A stretch of 64,000 nucleotides of DNA from Prostheceraeus crozeri (lineage: Eukaryota; Platyhelminthes; Polycladida; Euryleptidae), in assembly GCA_907163375.1 (NCBI GenBank), contig CAJQUW010001750.1, positions 124,001 through 188,000 of the forward strand, in the 5' to 3' direction. Below, piece by piece: positions 20,273 to 28,079 of the stretch (the first letter of the stretch is position 1; every line of letters begins with the position of its first letter). The notes beneath the pieces are model-generated. The model made no database searches and was not told where the DNA came from. It saw nothing but the letters and a program-made list of their open reading frames with translations. The position numbers were made by a program, and so were the translations under genes.

Positions 20273-20734
20273 TTATTTCAAATCATGATGGAACTTACAA
20301 ATCATTTTTTCATTAGAGGATGGATTACATGAAAAGTTTTGAATAATAGATGCAAATCGAGATACATGTAAACGTTTTAAGATGAAGTACAGTACAAAAG
20401 CACCACACGTTGATGAAAGTGGATGTTGTAGTATGCGTTCATTTCGCTGATATTGACGCGTATGTTTTCTCAACCACTGCTGTGTTTGTATATTTGGAGG
20501 TTGAGCAAGAGAGTCAAATAGTTCACCACGTCGGTCTTCTCCAATAAAGATCGCTTTCCAATGCTCACCGCCTAAATTCTGTGAATGAGTGTTTAGCACA
20601 ATAAAGATGGGATAGTGATTTACTGCAGGTGGTAAGGTATCGAGTGAATAGACATTATCGAAAGCTTTCAACGTCGCTTCGTCTGCATTACGCTGCACTT
20701 TAGTCTTAATATCGTCAGCAGTCAACCAACTCAT
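20273..20734 (-). CDS. Adenain-like cysteine protease (maturation protease)
   Basis: The 153-residue protein has the catalytic plan of the adenovirus protease and Ulp1 family: His58 in GGEHWKAI, Asp74 in LFDSL, the oxyanion Gln103 in LQHPLSSTCGAF, and Cys110. Spacing fits adenain, though the protein is somewhat shorter (adenain is about 204 residues). In Polintons this enzyme is thought to process capsid and minor virion proteins. It starts directly at the end of the capsid gene, so the two are probably one transcription unit. It is convergent with the TBP-like gene. The frame looks whole. Confidence 0.92.
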   Translation of the reverse strand: MSWLTADDIKTKVQRNADEATLKAFDNVYSLDTLPPAVNHYPIFIVLNTHSQNLGGEHWKAIFIGEDRRGELFDSLAQPPNIQTQQWLRKHTRQYQRNERILQHPLSSTCGAFVLYFILKRLHVSRFASIIQNFSCNPSSNEKMICKFHHDLK

Positions 20735-22012
20735 TAACGATTATACTGAAGAATCACGTCACGATACTTTGTAATTTCAATATTTGAATCGAAGACTGCA
20801 TAAATTAATACATTGATCGTCTCAGGTAGTGTTCTTTTGAACGTCAAATCCAAACGAATATTATGAGGCACGTTCGCTTGACGATAGGGTGCACTAATAT
20901 CGCTGTCAGCAGTCAAATCAAATGCATAAATAGTATATCCACTCTTAAACTCTTTCATAGTCAGTCCGTTGGTGTCATCCGTATTGTAAAAGCCAAAAAT
21001 GTCCATAAAATCAACATAACTGCGCATAAATTGATCCGAAGCAAAATCTGGTTTGTAGGGTGGACCAGGATGACTCACACCATTTACACGTAAAGCAATT
21101 TCACTTAACTGATTGTGTTTAAAATTGAAAGGATTCTTCTTTATATTACCATTAAATGCATCATTTTCAACCATTGCCACCATGAGGAGCTTCGGTCCTT
21201 CCGATGGAAAGAGGCCATCTTTCATGAAACTCTTTTGATCTTTCGGAATTGTAAAGGTGAGAAGCTTTGTATGCTGAACGGGGTAAATGGCATTTTGGCG
21301 GTTAAGGCCTTCAGCATGCCCTCTAATGACACTTGGATTCGGTACTACTCGACGAATGTAAAGTGCAATATCTTCCACATGAATTCTAAAATTGTCAACT
21401 TTAGCAAATGCATTCAGCGCAAATTCAGGCTTATTCAATGTCAGCTTGAGTCGCATGCTGGTATTACACAGTAAAAACTTTGACTGTCTAAAGAAGTCTA
21501 AATTCAGCGGACCATATAGCTGACATACTCTACTATCTTTAATCATAGCAGATCGCTTTACAAAGCCACTGTTTGTTTCAACATCAAATTTTCCTGCTTC
21601 ATCTCTGTACCATCCCATGGCTTCCATATGACTTTTTTTGTGCTGCTGGATGAAACTGTGATACATGATTGAAATATGATTTATAGGGATAATCGCTTTG
21701 ACCACCTTCCACCTGCTGCTCTCCAATCGTTAGAGAAACATCACGAAGTAATGTAGTCAATGGTAAATTGTTCAGTCCAACTTTATGTGCATCGTCAATA
21801 GCAGTTCCATCTGCTTGCTGAATTCTAAACCTCAAATCAAGCATCGCATAACTCAAATCTATGTAGTCATCACTACCACCAGGAATAACAAATTCAATGG
21901 GGCCAGCATTCTCAGCTGTTCGAGGATGATAATCTACAATACTTGAACTAAGAATATCTGTCTGTATGGCTTGTTGATCGAACAAACAAAAACCGGCAGT
22001 TTTACACTCCAT
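20734..22012 (-). pseudogene. Polinton major capsid protein gene (double jelly roll), broken
   Basis: The coding region has the recognisable capsid N-terminus: IQTDILSSSIVDYHP, GPIEFVIPGGSDDYIDL, a LRDVSLTIGEQQVEGG strand and the DYPYKSYF box that is typical of Polinton and adintovirus hexon-like proteins. The later part carries the second jelly roll, with TSMRLKLTLNKPEFAL and a C-terminal ILIYAVFDSNIEI strand. It lies between a basic virion protein and the protease, the usual structural-gene setting. The gene seems broken about once; otherwise it covers the family's length. Treated as a fossil capsid. Confidence 0.88.
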
Positions 22013-22014
22013 GA

Positions 22015-22470
22015 TTAGAAGTTATAGCAGCGTCGTCGTTTAGCGCCTGATGAATGATTAGAGCCTCTGCGACGTTTGCGTGAATGCCTTTTGACTGAAG
22101 ATCGCACCTTACCAGCTCCGCGATGTTTCCTCCTTCCTTTTTTCATTCGTTTAGGTGATTTCTTTCCTTGAGTAACACCAGCAATGGTCTGCTTCAATGT
22201 TTTTAAACCGCGTTCCTTCCCACGATTCAACAAACTGCTCTTAAAACTTCTACCTCTGGAAAGATCACTAGCAACATCACCAGCAAAGCCAACGGCATTA
22301 CTTAAAACATTTCGTTTCAAAGATCTACCGACATTGGATATGAGAGGTGCTACAACAGATTTCAGTGCACCAAGTATGCTACCTCCACGTTGGCGGCGAG
22401 CACCGATGTAAATTTGTCCTCCGCCACTTACATAGGAGGGTCGTGAATAAAATGAGGCAGTTGGATTCAT
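22015..22470 (-). CDS. Basic virion-associated protein (adenovirus pVII/pX-like composition)
   Basis: The 151-residue protein is rich in Arg, Lys, Gly and Ser, with a C-terminus of KRHSRKRRRGSNHSSGAKRR type. The N-terminal half has GGSILGALKSVVAPLI, an amphipathic segment like those in adenovirus pVI/pX-type proteins and in other Polinton small proteins. It probably condenses DNA or lines the capsid. It ends two bases before the capsid gene. An ATGCAAAG motif lies about 30 bases before its ATG, suggesting it leads the capsid-protease transcription unit. No break is visible. Confidence 0.7.
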   Translation of the reverse strand: MNPTASFYSRPSYVSGGGQIYIGARRQRGGSILGALKSVVAPLISNVGRSLKRNVLSNAVGFAGDVASDLSRGRSFKSSLLNRGKERGLKTLKQTIAGVTQGKKSPKRMKKGRRKHRGAGKVRSSVKRHSRKRRRGSNHSSGAKRRRCYNF

Positions 22471-22501
22471 AGCTCAAACCCTAAACATTGTTAGTTACAA
22501 C

Positions 22502-22508
22502 TTTGCAT
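22502..22508 (-). promoter_or_regulatory. Octamer-like motif before the basic virion protein
   Basis: TTTGCAT on the plus strand (ATGCAAA on the sense strand), 31 bases before the ATG at 22470. Its context ACAACTTTGCATGA is close to GCAACTTTGCATAA at 18983. Confidence 0.5.
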
Positions 22509-22511
22509 GAA

Positions 22512-23730
22512 TCACTGTCGATCACTTAGATGAAAGATGTCGGCACGACGCATCCAAGAGTTCATACTTGAAGGATAACCAGCCCATTTAACAAGACACC
22601 ATTCTTCACCTTGCCGTTTTTTACATCGAATGATTTTCTCTACCAAATATGTTTCACTTTCAGTGACTACCTCAATCTCATCGCGGTAAAAGCTACCCTC
22701 AATTTCTTCATTATCGTAATCTTTCAACTTGTAGGTGGTCGGAGAGTCTTTTTGATTAATCCTTGATACTGTAAATACCTCCTCTGTCCAATTCGGGAGG
22801 TACCCTTTAGCAAAAACACTTTTCACTTTTGAGATACGAACTTTATCGCCAATTTTCACATCACTTTTCACATGAGTGCGTTTACGTTGGAATGATTCGC
22901 GCACTTTATCTACATTGTCAGCATTTACATCTACTGGTCTGACTCCAATAGAACGATGGATAGAGTGATTGTAAGCATGGAGTGTATCTTGTAGAACCTT
23001 TGTCCAATTTTGTGTCAAGTTGGCAGTAAAATGTCGCCACAAGCGATTTTTTAATGTGCGATTAAAACGTTCAACGAGTGCAGCTTTATAAGCGCTCTTT
23101 ACACTAAACAACTCAATGTCATGCCTCAAATAATCTTGTCACATGCTGATTTTCAAACTCTTTTCCTTGATCACTCTGAATTCTTTTTGGAATGCGACCT
23201 TCTCGAAAAATTGTTTGGAATGCTTTTGCTACTCCTTTCCCTTCTTTAGTTTTTAAAGGTTGAGCCCACGCATAACGCGAGAAAATATCAATGACGGTTA
23301 AAATAAAATTATTGCCCGAGTTATGTTTTGAAATGGAGGCAACATCACACAAATCTGCTTGCCACTGTTCATCGATGTCATGAACAATATAATGGCGGGT
23401 GCGGTACTTCTTTTTCGCTTGTTTGTGGAGTGTATAGGTAGCCTGACCCTTTAACCATCGTTTCACTTGTGATTGTGGAAGACCACTCGCTTTTGATAAT
23501 TTCTTGATAGATGCAAATCCTGCCGGATGTTTTACATCATAATAGATTGACTTCAAACGTTCAGTCGATGACGACTGACTCTTTTTCCTCCTTCTCATCT
23601 TTTTGTTTTCTTGCCTTTCTACATTTACAACAACTGCAGCATTTAGCTTTAGCGGTTTTGCGATCGTGTTCACATTGCTTAGGGGTTTCATTATGAGAGC
23701 TGGCGCAGCAAGTGCAAGTGACAACGACAT
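22512..23730 (-). pseudogene. Polinton integrase (DDE, chromodomain), broken
   Basis: The region codes for a retroviral-type integrase. A helix-turn-helix-like segment (KKLSKASGLPQSQVKRWLKG) precedes the core. The core has the catalytic Asp in WQADLCDVA, the second Asp in QSDQGKEF and the Glu in VERFNRTLKNRLW. A C-terminal chromodomain is clear (YLVEKIIRCKK, VKWAGYPSSMNSW). The enzyme would insert the element and generate the 6-bp target duplications. It seems broken about once. All catalytic segments are present in the region. The chromodomain may steer insertion to chromatin marks. Confidence 0.92.
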
Positions 23731-23776
23731 TCACCTCTGGCGGCTCATTACATGGCAAGCAACACATCTGCTTCAT
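23561..23776 (-). CDS. Cys-rich small ORF overlapping the integrase region
   Basis: This 71-residue ORF has closely spaced Cys pairs (CCLPC, CTCC, CCSCCKC) followed by a charged Lys/Glu tail. The Cys spacing looks selected rather than random, like a zinc-binding knuckle. It overlaps the 5' part of the integrase region in another frame. Whether it is a separate small protein is unknown. Confidence 0.35.
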   Translation of the reverse strand: MKQMCCLPCNEPPEVNVVVTCTCCASSHNETPKQCEHDRKTAKAKCCSCCKCRKARKQKDEKEEKESVVID

Positions 23777-23777
23777 A

Positions 23778-24470
23778 TTAATAGTCTGAGAACATGTATT
23801 TCCTGGGAGGAGCTGTTTTACGTTTTCCTTTTACCAGTTTTAGTGGCGATGTAGATCTACGTCGAGTTCTTCCTCTTGTTTGCTTAGTGAGTGTGGGAGG
23901 GGATGTAGCAGGTGACGCCTTAAACCAATTTGTTGGCATTTTCATCGTCTGAAGCATTGGAGTAGTAGCCACTGTTGAATCAAGTTCTTTCAATGTCTCA
24001 TTATTTAAAGCAAATTTTGGTACATTATGCTTTTTCAATAGTTTAAGAAAGTATGACCAACCAGGTGGAACATAGCCCTGACGGCGCTTTCTACGTGTCG
24101 CATACTGAATCAAGTCTTCATAACGTGAAGCATCAATCACTTTATTTTCATCTGTAATGATTTCTCCTCTATCATTTACATTGAGATGGGGCTCAATACT
24201 ATTGAAAAGAGATATGGCATGTGCGCGAGATGCTAAAGGTGTAGCAGTCGATACAGAGTCACGCATCTTATTCTTCAAGTTTTTTAATTGCTCAACAGTT
24301 TCCGATTGTAATAATACAGCACGATATGGATCTTTGATGTGAACATTTTGCTGATAATCTATTTCTTTCCTATACATTTGATTTGCAAGAGGTTGCTTTA
24401 CTTGCTGCATGGCAGTCAATTGTACATATTCATCCTGAGGAATAACAATCATGCGAGAATAAGAACTCAT
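23778..24470 (-). CDS. Conserved-type Polinton protein, unassigned (230 aa)
   Basis: It starts MSSYSRMIVIPQDEYVQL and ends in an Arg/Lys/Thr/Pro-rich tail (TRGRTRRRSTSPLKL) before MFSDY. The middle has a helical region and YATRRKRRQGYVPPGWSYFLKLL. Proteins of this size and layout, between integrase and ATPase, are common in Polintons but have no agreed function. The basic tail suggests nucleic-acid or capsid contact. It overlaps the end of the ATPase region by four bases, consistent with one transcription unit. The frame looks whole. Confidence 0.65.
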   Translation of the reverse strand: MSSYSRMIVIPQDEYVQLTAMQQVKQPLANQMYRKEIDYQQNVHIKDPYRAVLLQSETVEQLKNLKNKMRDSVSTATPLASRAHAISLFNSIEPHLNVNDRGEIITDENKVIDASRYEDLIQYATRRKRRQGYVPPGWSYFLKLLKKHNVPKFALNNETLKELDSTVATTPMLQTMKMPTNWFKASPATSPPTLTKQTRGRTRRRSTSPLKLVKGKRKTAPPRKYMFSDY

Positions 24471-25152
24471 AGTTTGTAGATAATCATGGGAGTTTTCAAA
24501 ATATTACTTCGAAATCTAAATTCTTCCGGACACTCTTGCGTAAAGTCAATGAATAAGTAACCGTATGGTTTTTCAGTAGCTGCTTGAAAAATTTCAATTA
24601 AGGCTTTTGATCCTCTGGGTGCAACTTGTCGCGCTAAAATTTCAAATTGACTTTTATCTCGCGGATTCTTGAAAATAGCATAATAGTGTGTATTCAGGTT
24701 TCGTGTACGAGCTTCTTTTCCATCAGGAAATAAATTTTGTGTAATATAGATGATAAAACACCTTTTATGGTGTGCTGCGCGAGTGAACATATCTGTAACA
24801 TCTTTTGAATTCTTACTTTCTTTTAATAAATCATCATCAACATCATCATCATCATCATCATAACAACATCATTAGACTGAAGTTTATCCACTGGAATAAT
24901 TCCTTCATGTCGAATAAAGTTGCGACTTTGCAATTCCTGAAACAACGACGGTTGATAAATACCATAACACCAAATCACTCGATTGATAGGTTCCTTAAAC
25001 AACTCCCTTCTTTTATCCAATAAATTCAGCGTGAAAACAGTTTTACCTGCATGAGATGGACCTGATACAGTCAGAACTTTATCACATTGAAGTCTGAAAT
25101 CCATTTTATTACTTTGAGACTCAACATTTGCATAATTAACGCTTAGAGCCAA
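24467..25152 (-). pseudogene. Polinton genome-packaging ATPase (FtsK/HerA type), broken
   Basis: The N-terminal side has a clear Walker A, VSGPSHAGKTVF, preceded by the usual hydrophobic strand and followed by INRVIWCYGIYQ. The C-terminal side has CFIIYITQNLF, corresponding to the sensor strand, and NTHYYAIFKNPRDKSQF, which is typical of the A32-like packaging ATPases of Polintons and adintoviruses. The region spans the normal family length of about 230 residues and seems broken about once. The ATG at 25102-25104 is a likely start, 21 bases after an exact octamer motif. It would pump DNA into capsids. Confidence 0.9.
25126..25133 (-). promoter_or_regulatory. Octamer motif before the packaging ATPase
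   Basis: ATTTGCAT on the plus strand is the exact octamer ATGCAAAT on the sense strand, 21 bases before the ATG at 25104. Confidence 0.5.
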
Positions 25153-25492
25153 AGATATTTCCCAATAGGTTGCCCACGGCAGGAGCTATCATTGGAAGTA
25201 TTGCTGAAAGGAAACCGCCCTTTTGTGTTAGAGTTTTCCTCTTTCTTTGAAGGGCGACTTTAGGATTGGAGATGAAACGCAATTTCGTAGCATATCGCTT
25301 AAGTAACTTTCGTTGTTTTGGCGCTAATTTCTTCGTCCTCAACTTCCTCACATGAGAAATAATTTCACAAATGAATTTATCGTTAGCATGTCGTATAGCA
25401 TTGTATCGCTGATTTGCTTTCATTCGTCGGAGAGCTTGAATGGCTGAAGAAAACTTTTGACTTTTACGTTTCGTCATTTTACGTTTCGCCAT
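25136..25492 (-). CDS. Basic Polinton virion protein with a Gly-Gly hydrophobic tail
   Basis: The 118-residue protein is very rich in Lys and Arg (MAKRKMTKRKSQKF; KLRTKKLAPKQRKLLKRY) and ends KGGFLSAILPMIAPAVGNLLGNIFG. This combination, a basic body and a GGFL-type hydrophobic C-terminus, is typical of a small protein found next to the ATPase in many Polintons. The GG site could be cut by the adenain-like protease, whose relatives prefer Gly-Gly or Gly-X-Gly; that is inference. An exact octamer ATGCAAAT is 38 bases before the ATG. No break is visible. Confidence 0.75.
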   Translation of the reverse strand: MAKRKMTKRKSQKFSSAIQALRRMKANQRYNAIRHANDKFICEIISHVRKLRTKKLAPKQRKLLKRYATKLRFISNPKVALQRKRKTLTQKGGFLSAILPMIAPAVGNLLGNIFGSKR

Positions 25493-25530
25493 TTTCCGTG
25501 TTAGTCTTTGCTAAAACCTATCTTTACCAC

Positions 25531-25538
25531 ATTTGCAT
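25531..25538 (-). promoter_or_regulatory. Octamer motif before the small basic protein
   Basis: ATTTGCAT on the plus strand, exact octamer on the sense strand, 38 bases before the ATG at 25492. Confidence 0.5.
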
Positions 25539-25543
25539 AGGTA

Positions 25544-25903
25544 CTAACTATTGCGACATAAGTGACACTCGAAATGAGCAATGTCACAGTGGTTACATTG
25601 GCAAAGTTGAATGCAATTACGTATGAAACAGCGTTGACAAAAAGCATGCTTACATCTCTTGAAGATGCGCTTTTCATTTCCATCCTTTCGCTTACATACA
25701 TCGCAATACATAGTTTCACCGTTACTGATGTCTATAGCAAGTCTTTTTGAAGATATGAATTTGCTAGCCTTTTCTAAATAATAGACGCATGTACAGATGA
25801 AATATACTTCGAGAGTGAGCAGACATAGCTCGAAAACCAGTTGTGCTACAATCAAGTACCACTGCATTATAATATATGCAGTTATTATTATTATTATTTT
25901 CAA
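25544..25903 (-). CDS. Membrane-anchored RING-like protein
   Basis: The 119-residue ORF starts with a strongly hydrophobic region (about residues 2-45, with MQWYLIVAQLVFELCLLTLEVYF) that could form one or two membrane segments. The C-terminal half is a RING-like array: CDVCKRKDG, FKRCKHAFCQRC, then CIQLCQCNHC, giving C-x2-C, C-x-H-x2-C-x2-C and further Cys pairs. RING proteins are usually E3 ubiquitin ligases, so a host-interaction role at membranes is plausible. It overlaps the next gene by four bases. A second RING-like ORF is at 26981-27229. Confidence 0.65.
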   Translation of the reverse strand: MKIIIIITAYIIMQWYLIVAQLVFELCLLTLEVYFICTCVYYLEKASKFISSKRLAIDISNGETMYCDVCKRKDGNEKRIFKRCKHAFCQRCFIRNCIQLCQCNHCDIAHFECHLCRNS

Positions 25904-26310
25904 TTTTTCTTTATGGAAAGTTGAATGTGAATATCTGAAATCGCTTCAATCACTAGACTGCTACCATGATGGTTAAATGCGTTAAGACGTTCAGCAATTT
26001 TTATCATATGTCTTTTAAAAAATTCTTCGGGGTGATCTACCACTTCCATTGAATAAGAAGCAAAATGGAAAGAGCGACTTTCCACCTCCTCTTTTCCAAA
26101 ATGACTAAACTTAATTTTCGCAACTAATCGCGCCATGATAATGCTATCAGAGAATGTATTCATTAACTCTAGAAATAGAGTGCTAGCATCATCGACCACT
26201 GCTTCGATGTCGGTCTCATCTTTATGAAAATTTATCACATAATCTTGAACAGCTCCTTTTAAACTTTGCCTATGAAAACGTAATGTTCCGCAGTCGTTTG
26301 AGATAGACAT
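25900..26310 (-). CDS. Stand-alone copy of the polB N-terminal domain
   Basis: The 136-residue protein has FHFASYSMEVVDHPEEFFKRHM and RLNAFNHHGSSLVIEAISDIHI. The polymerase B protein of the same element has LEFHIPSSPATEVVDYESWINFHI and KFNERDSGLIFDGIESALFKI at the same relative spacing. The two therefore share a domain with the plan 'FH..S..EVVD..E.F..H......FN..GS.L....I'. The function of this domain is not known to me. As a separate protein it could act with the polymerase or compete with it. An ATGCAAT motif lies before the ATG. The frame looks whole. Confidence 0.65.
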   Translation of the reverse strand: MSISNDCGTLRFHRQSLKGAVQDYVINFHKDETDIEAVVDDASTLFLELMNTFSDSIIMARLVAKIKFSHFGKEEVESRSFHFASYSMEVVDHPEEFFKRHMIKIAERLNAFNHHGSSLVIEAISDIHIQLSIKKN

Positions 26311-26334
26311 GATCGCCCTTTAACTAACCCATCC

Positions 26335-26341
26335 ATTGCAT
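26335..26341 (-). promoter_or_regulatory. Octamer-like motif before the polB-domain gene
   Basis: ATGCAAT on the sense strand, 24 bases before the ATG at 26310. It is one base off the motif of the other sites. Confidence 0.35.
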
Positions 26342-26397
26342 GAAAACAACAACTCTTCTCATAGTAACATTTATTGAATAACGGTAACAAGCATGCA

Positions 26398-26928
26398 TTA
26401 TAAATCAATGGTTTGAAAGAGATAAAATAGATACAGCTGATAACTATCATACAGCGAGCAATGATAACCATACAGGACTTTGGCAGTGTTGAGGTAAGGA
26501 GGAAAGAAGCATTGGTTATGAACGTAGCTACTACAACGAACAGACAAAATAGGAACACACAAATCCTTAAAACGTTTCGTGACTTCATGATAATGTTGAT
26601 TCACTCTACTATCCCAAGGCGGGAGCAAAATATCATCAATGATTAGATTAGGAAATACTTTCCTCTCCTTACCAGGATTATTACAAAAGATGCGTATAAC
26701 ATTGAAAGCAGCTAACCATCGTTTAAAGTCAATAAGAAGAGCACTTTCACAAGAAAAGCCATAGTCTTGCAAATATTTCAGATTAAGTCCATGAATGTGT
26801 TTTCTCGCCCATTGATCAACATTGGGATCGCAGTTGGCATGTTGATGATAGACACTAACAATCTGATATGTCCAATTGTTCATAGCAATAGCACTGAGCT
26901 CCTGTACAGGTTCACCCTCACAATCCAT
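26398..26928 (-). CDS. DEDDh-type 3'-5' exonuclease-like protein
   Basis: The 176-residue protein begins MDCEGEPVQELSAI, the DxE exonuclease I motif (Asp2, Glu4). RKHIHGLN follows, then FCNNPGKE in the region of motif II, and H-C-S-L-Y-D (His156, Asp161), a perfect HxxxxD motif III of the DEDDh class. Proteins with this MDxEG...RRHIHGLN...HCSLYD plan occur in animal Polintons. It may act in repair, proofreading or RNA turnover. It is encoded apart from polB, which has its own exonuclease domain. The frame looks whole. Confidence 0.75.
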   Translation of the reverse strand: MDCEGEPVQELSAIAMNNWTYQIVSVYHQHANCDPNVDQWARKHIHGLNLKYLQDYGFSCESALLIDFKRWLAAFNVIRIFCNNPGKERKVFPNLIIDDILLPPWDSRVNQHYHEVTKRFKDLCVPILSVRCSSYVHNQCFFPPYLNTAKVLYGYHCSLYDSYQLYLFYLFQTIDL

Positions 26929-26980
26929 AAAAATGATGATAGAAGCCTAAAACGGAAATTTACACATCTAAGGAAGCGTT

Positions 26981-27229
26981 CTATAACATATTACAAAATG
27001 AAGAATTACATCGATGCTTTTCACGACAAAATACACAAATGATATGATGGCAACGAAGAAGTAAAATGTATCTAATAAGACCACGTCTACGACACTCAAA
27101 GCACATAAGCGAATTGTCATAGGGTAGAGTTAGGAAAGGACTAGTAATTCTCCTTCTTTGATTTGCGTTTTGATGTAGCATTCTTCTCCGACTTGCGCTT
27201 CGTACCACTGCTGTTAAGGATTTGATCAA
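26981..27229 (-). CDS. Small RING-like zinc-binding protein
   Basis: The 82-residue ORF has an Arg-rich N-terminus and then CFECRRRG, LLRCHHIICVFCREKHRC, a compact C-x2-C, C-x-H-x3-C-x2-C series like a reduced RING or B-box. It starts one base from the end of the neighbouring gene at 27230. With the RING-like protein at 25544 it gives the element two such factors. A ubiquitin-pathway role is inferred from the motif only. Confidence 0.5.
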   Translation of the reverse strand: MIKSLTAVVRSASRRRMLHQNANQRRRITSPFLTLPYDNSLMCFECRRRGLIRYILLLRCHHIICVFCREKHRCNSSFCNML

Positions 27230-27915
27230 TTATGTCGTCACGTTGGGTGGTTTCGGAATATATAGGATGGATTCCATATGCATGGAGAGAGAGGCTATTT
27301 TATTATCCTTGTGTCGACCATAATATAGCCCATTCACTTTGAAAAGGATATCCCAAGTACCTTCTCCGAGCTCATCACATCTGATGGGTATTGAATGATC
27401 TCCATCCTTCTTATAGTAAGTACACCAATGTGATACCGGTAGGCAAATGTGATTACCATCCCAAATCTTTCTATAGGGAGTATCCTTGTCATCTCTCGCC
27501 TTCCACTCTTGAGCAAGAGGAGTAGGAATGTCCATATTTAATGTCACGTACTCCTCAATAATATCAAGTTGGTGGCGAATGTACGGACTCACGGGGATCA
27601 GTATGTAGTCCCCATACTGATTGTGCATTATCTTGACATCCGTGGAAGGGAGCATTCCCGTTTGGAGTACTACGCTATGATCATCATAACGCAAGGCTTG
27701 TTTAAATTTACGCTGTAGCGGTGTAGGATTATGTACCTTGGATGTTTCTTCCACTGGCCTCAGTTGTAGATGATCTGACCGTAGCGAACCTTGTAACGTT
27801 TGACCGCCATTTTGTCCTACTAGTGCAGCAGATGGAGTAGATGCCTGAAAATGAAAAAAGATTGTATTAAGTTTACGTTCAAGGGAGGAGAGGGAGGGAA
27901 GTAGCGACTTACCAT
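27230..27915 (-). CDS. Early-type Polinton protein with ATG-only first exon, unassigned
   Basis: The ATG at 27913-27915 is followed at once by GTAAGT, and a tract ending TTTTCAG closes a 68-base intron (27845-27912). The second exon runs to 27230. The protein starts MASTPSA, much like the polymerase (MASTSSP), and the leaders share GTGACGNACGCAC. The main part has GTWDILFKVNGLYYGRHKDNKIASL, a beta-rich stretch that could be an OB-like single-strand binding fold, but I cannot assign it. A TATA box is at 28016-28023. Gene structure in common with polB suggests joint early expression and a replication role. Confidence 0.6.
27845..27912 (-). other. Small intron after an ATG-only exon
   Basis: The GTAAGT donor is directly after the ATG and the acceptor is TTTTCAG followed by GCATCTACTCC. 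The polB intron at 11730-11796 has the same layout and its second exon begins GCATCAACTTC. Confidence 0.6.
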
Positions 27916-28015
27916 TTTAGTTGGATAATAGAACAGGGAACTAGAGAGAGAGAAAATGTGCGTCCGTCACTCGTGTGATTCAACGATGGAATGATTCTCA
28001 CTGCGGAAGGCTCGC

Positions 28016-28023
28016 TATTTATA
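28016..28023 (-). promoter_or_regulatory. TATA box of the right-end early gene
   Basis: TATAAATA on the minus strand, about 100 bases before the ATG at 27915. CCAAT (ATTGG on the plus strand) lies further upstream near 28042. Confidence 0.5.
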
Positions 28024-28079
28024 AAGAAATGCTTGATTCTCATTGGATGATGATCCTCATTGGACAATAACATCACGCT

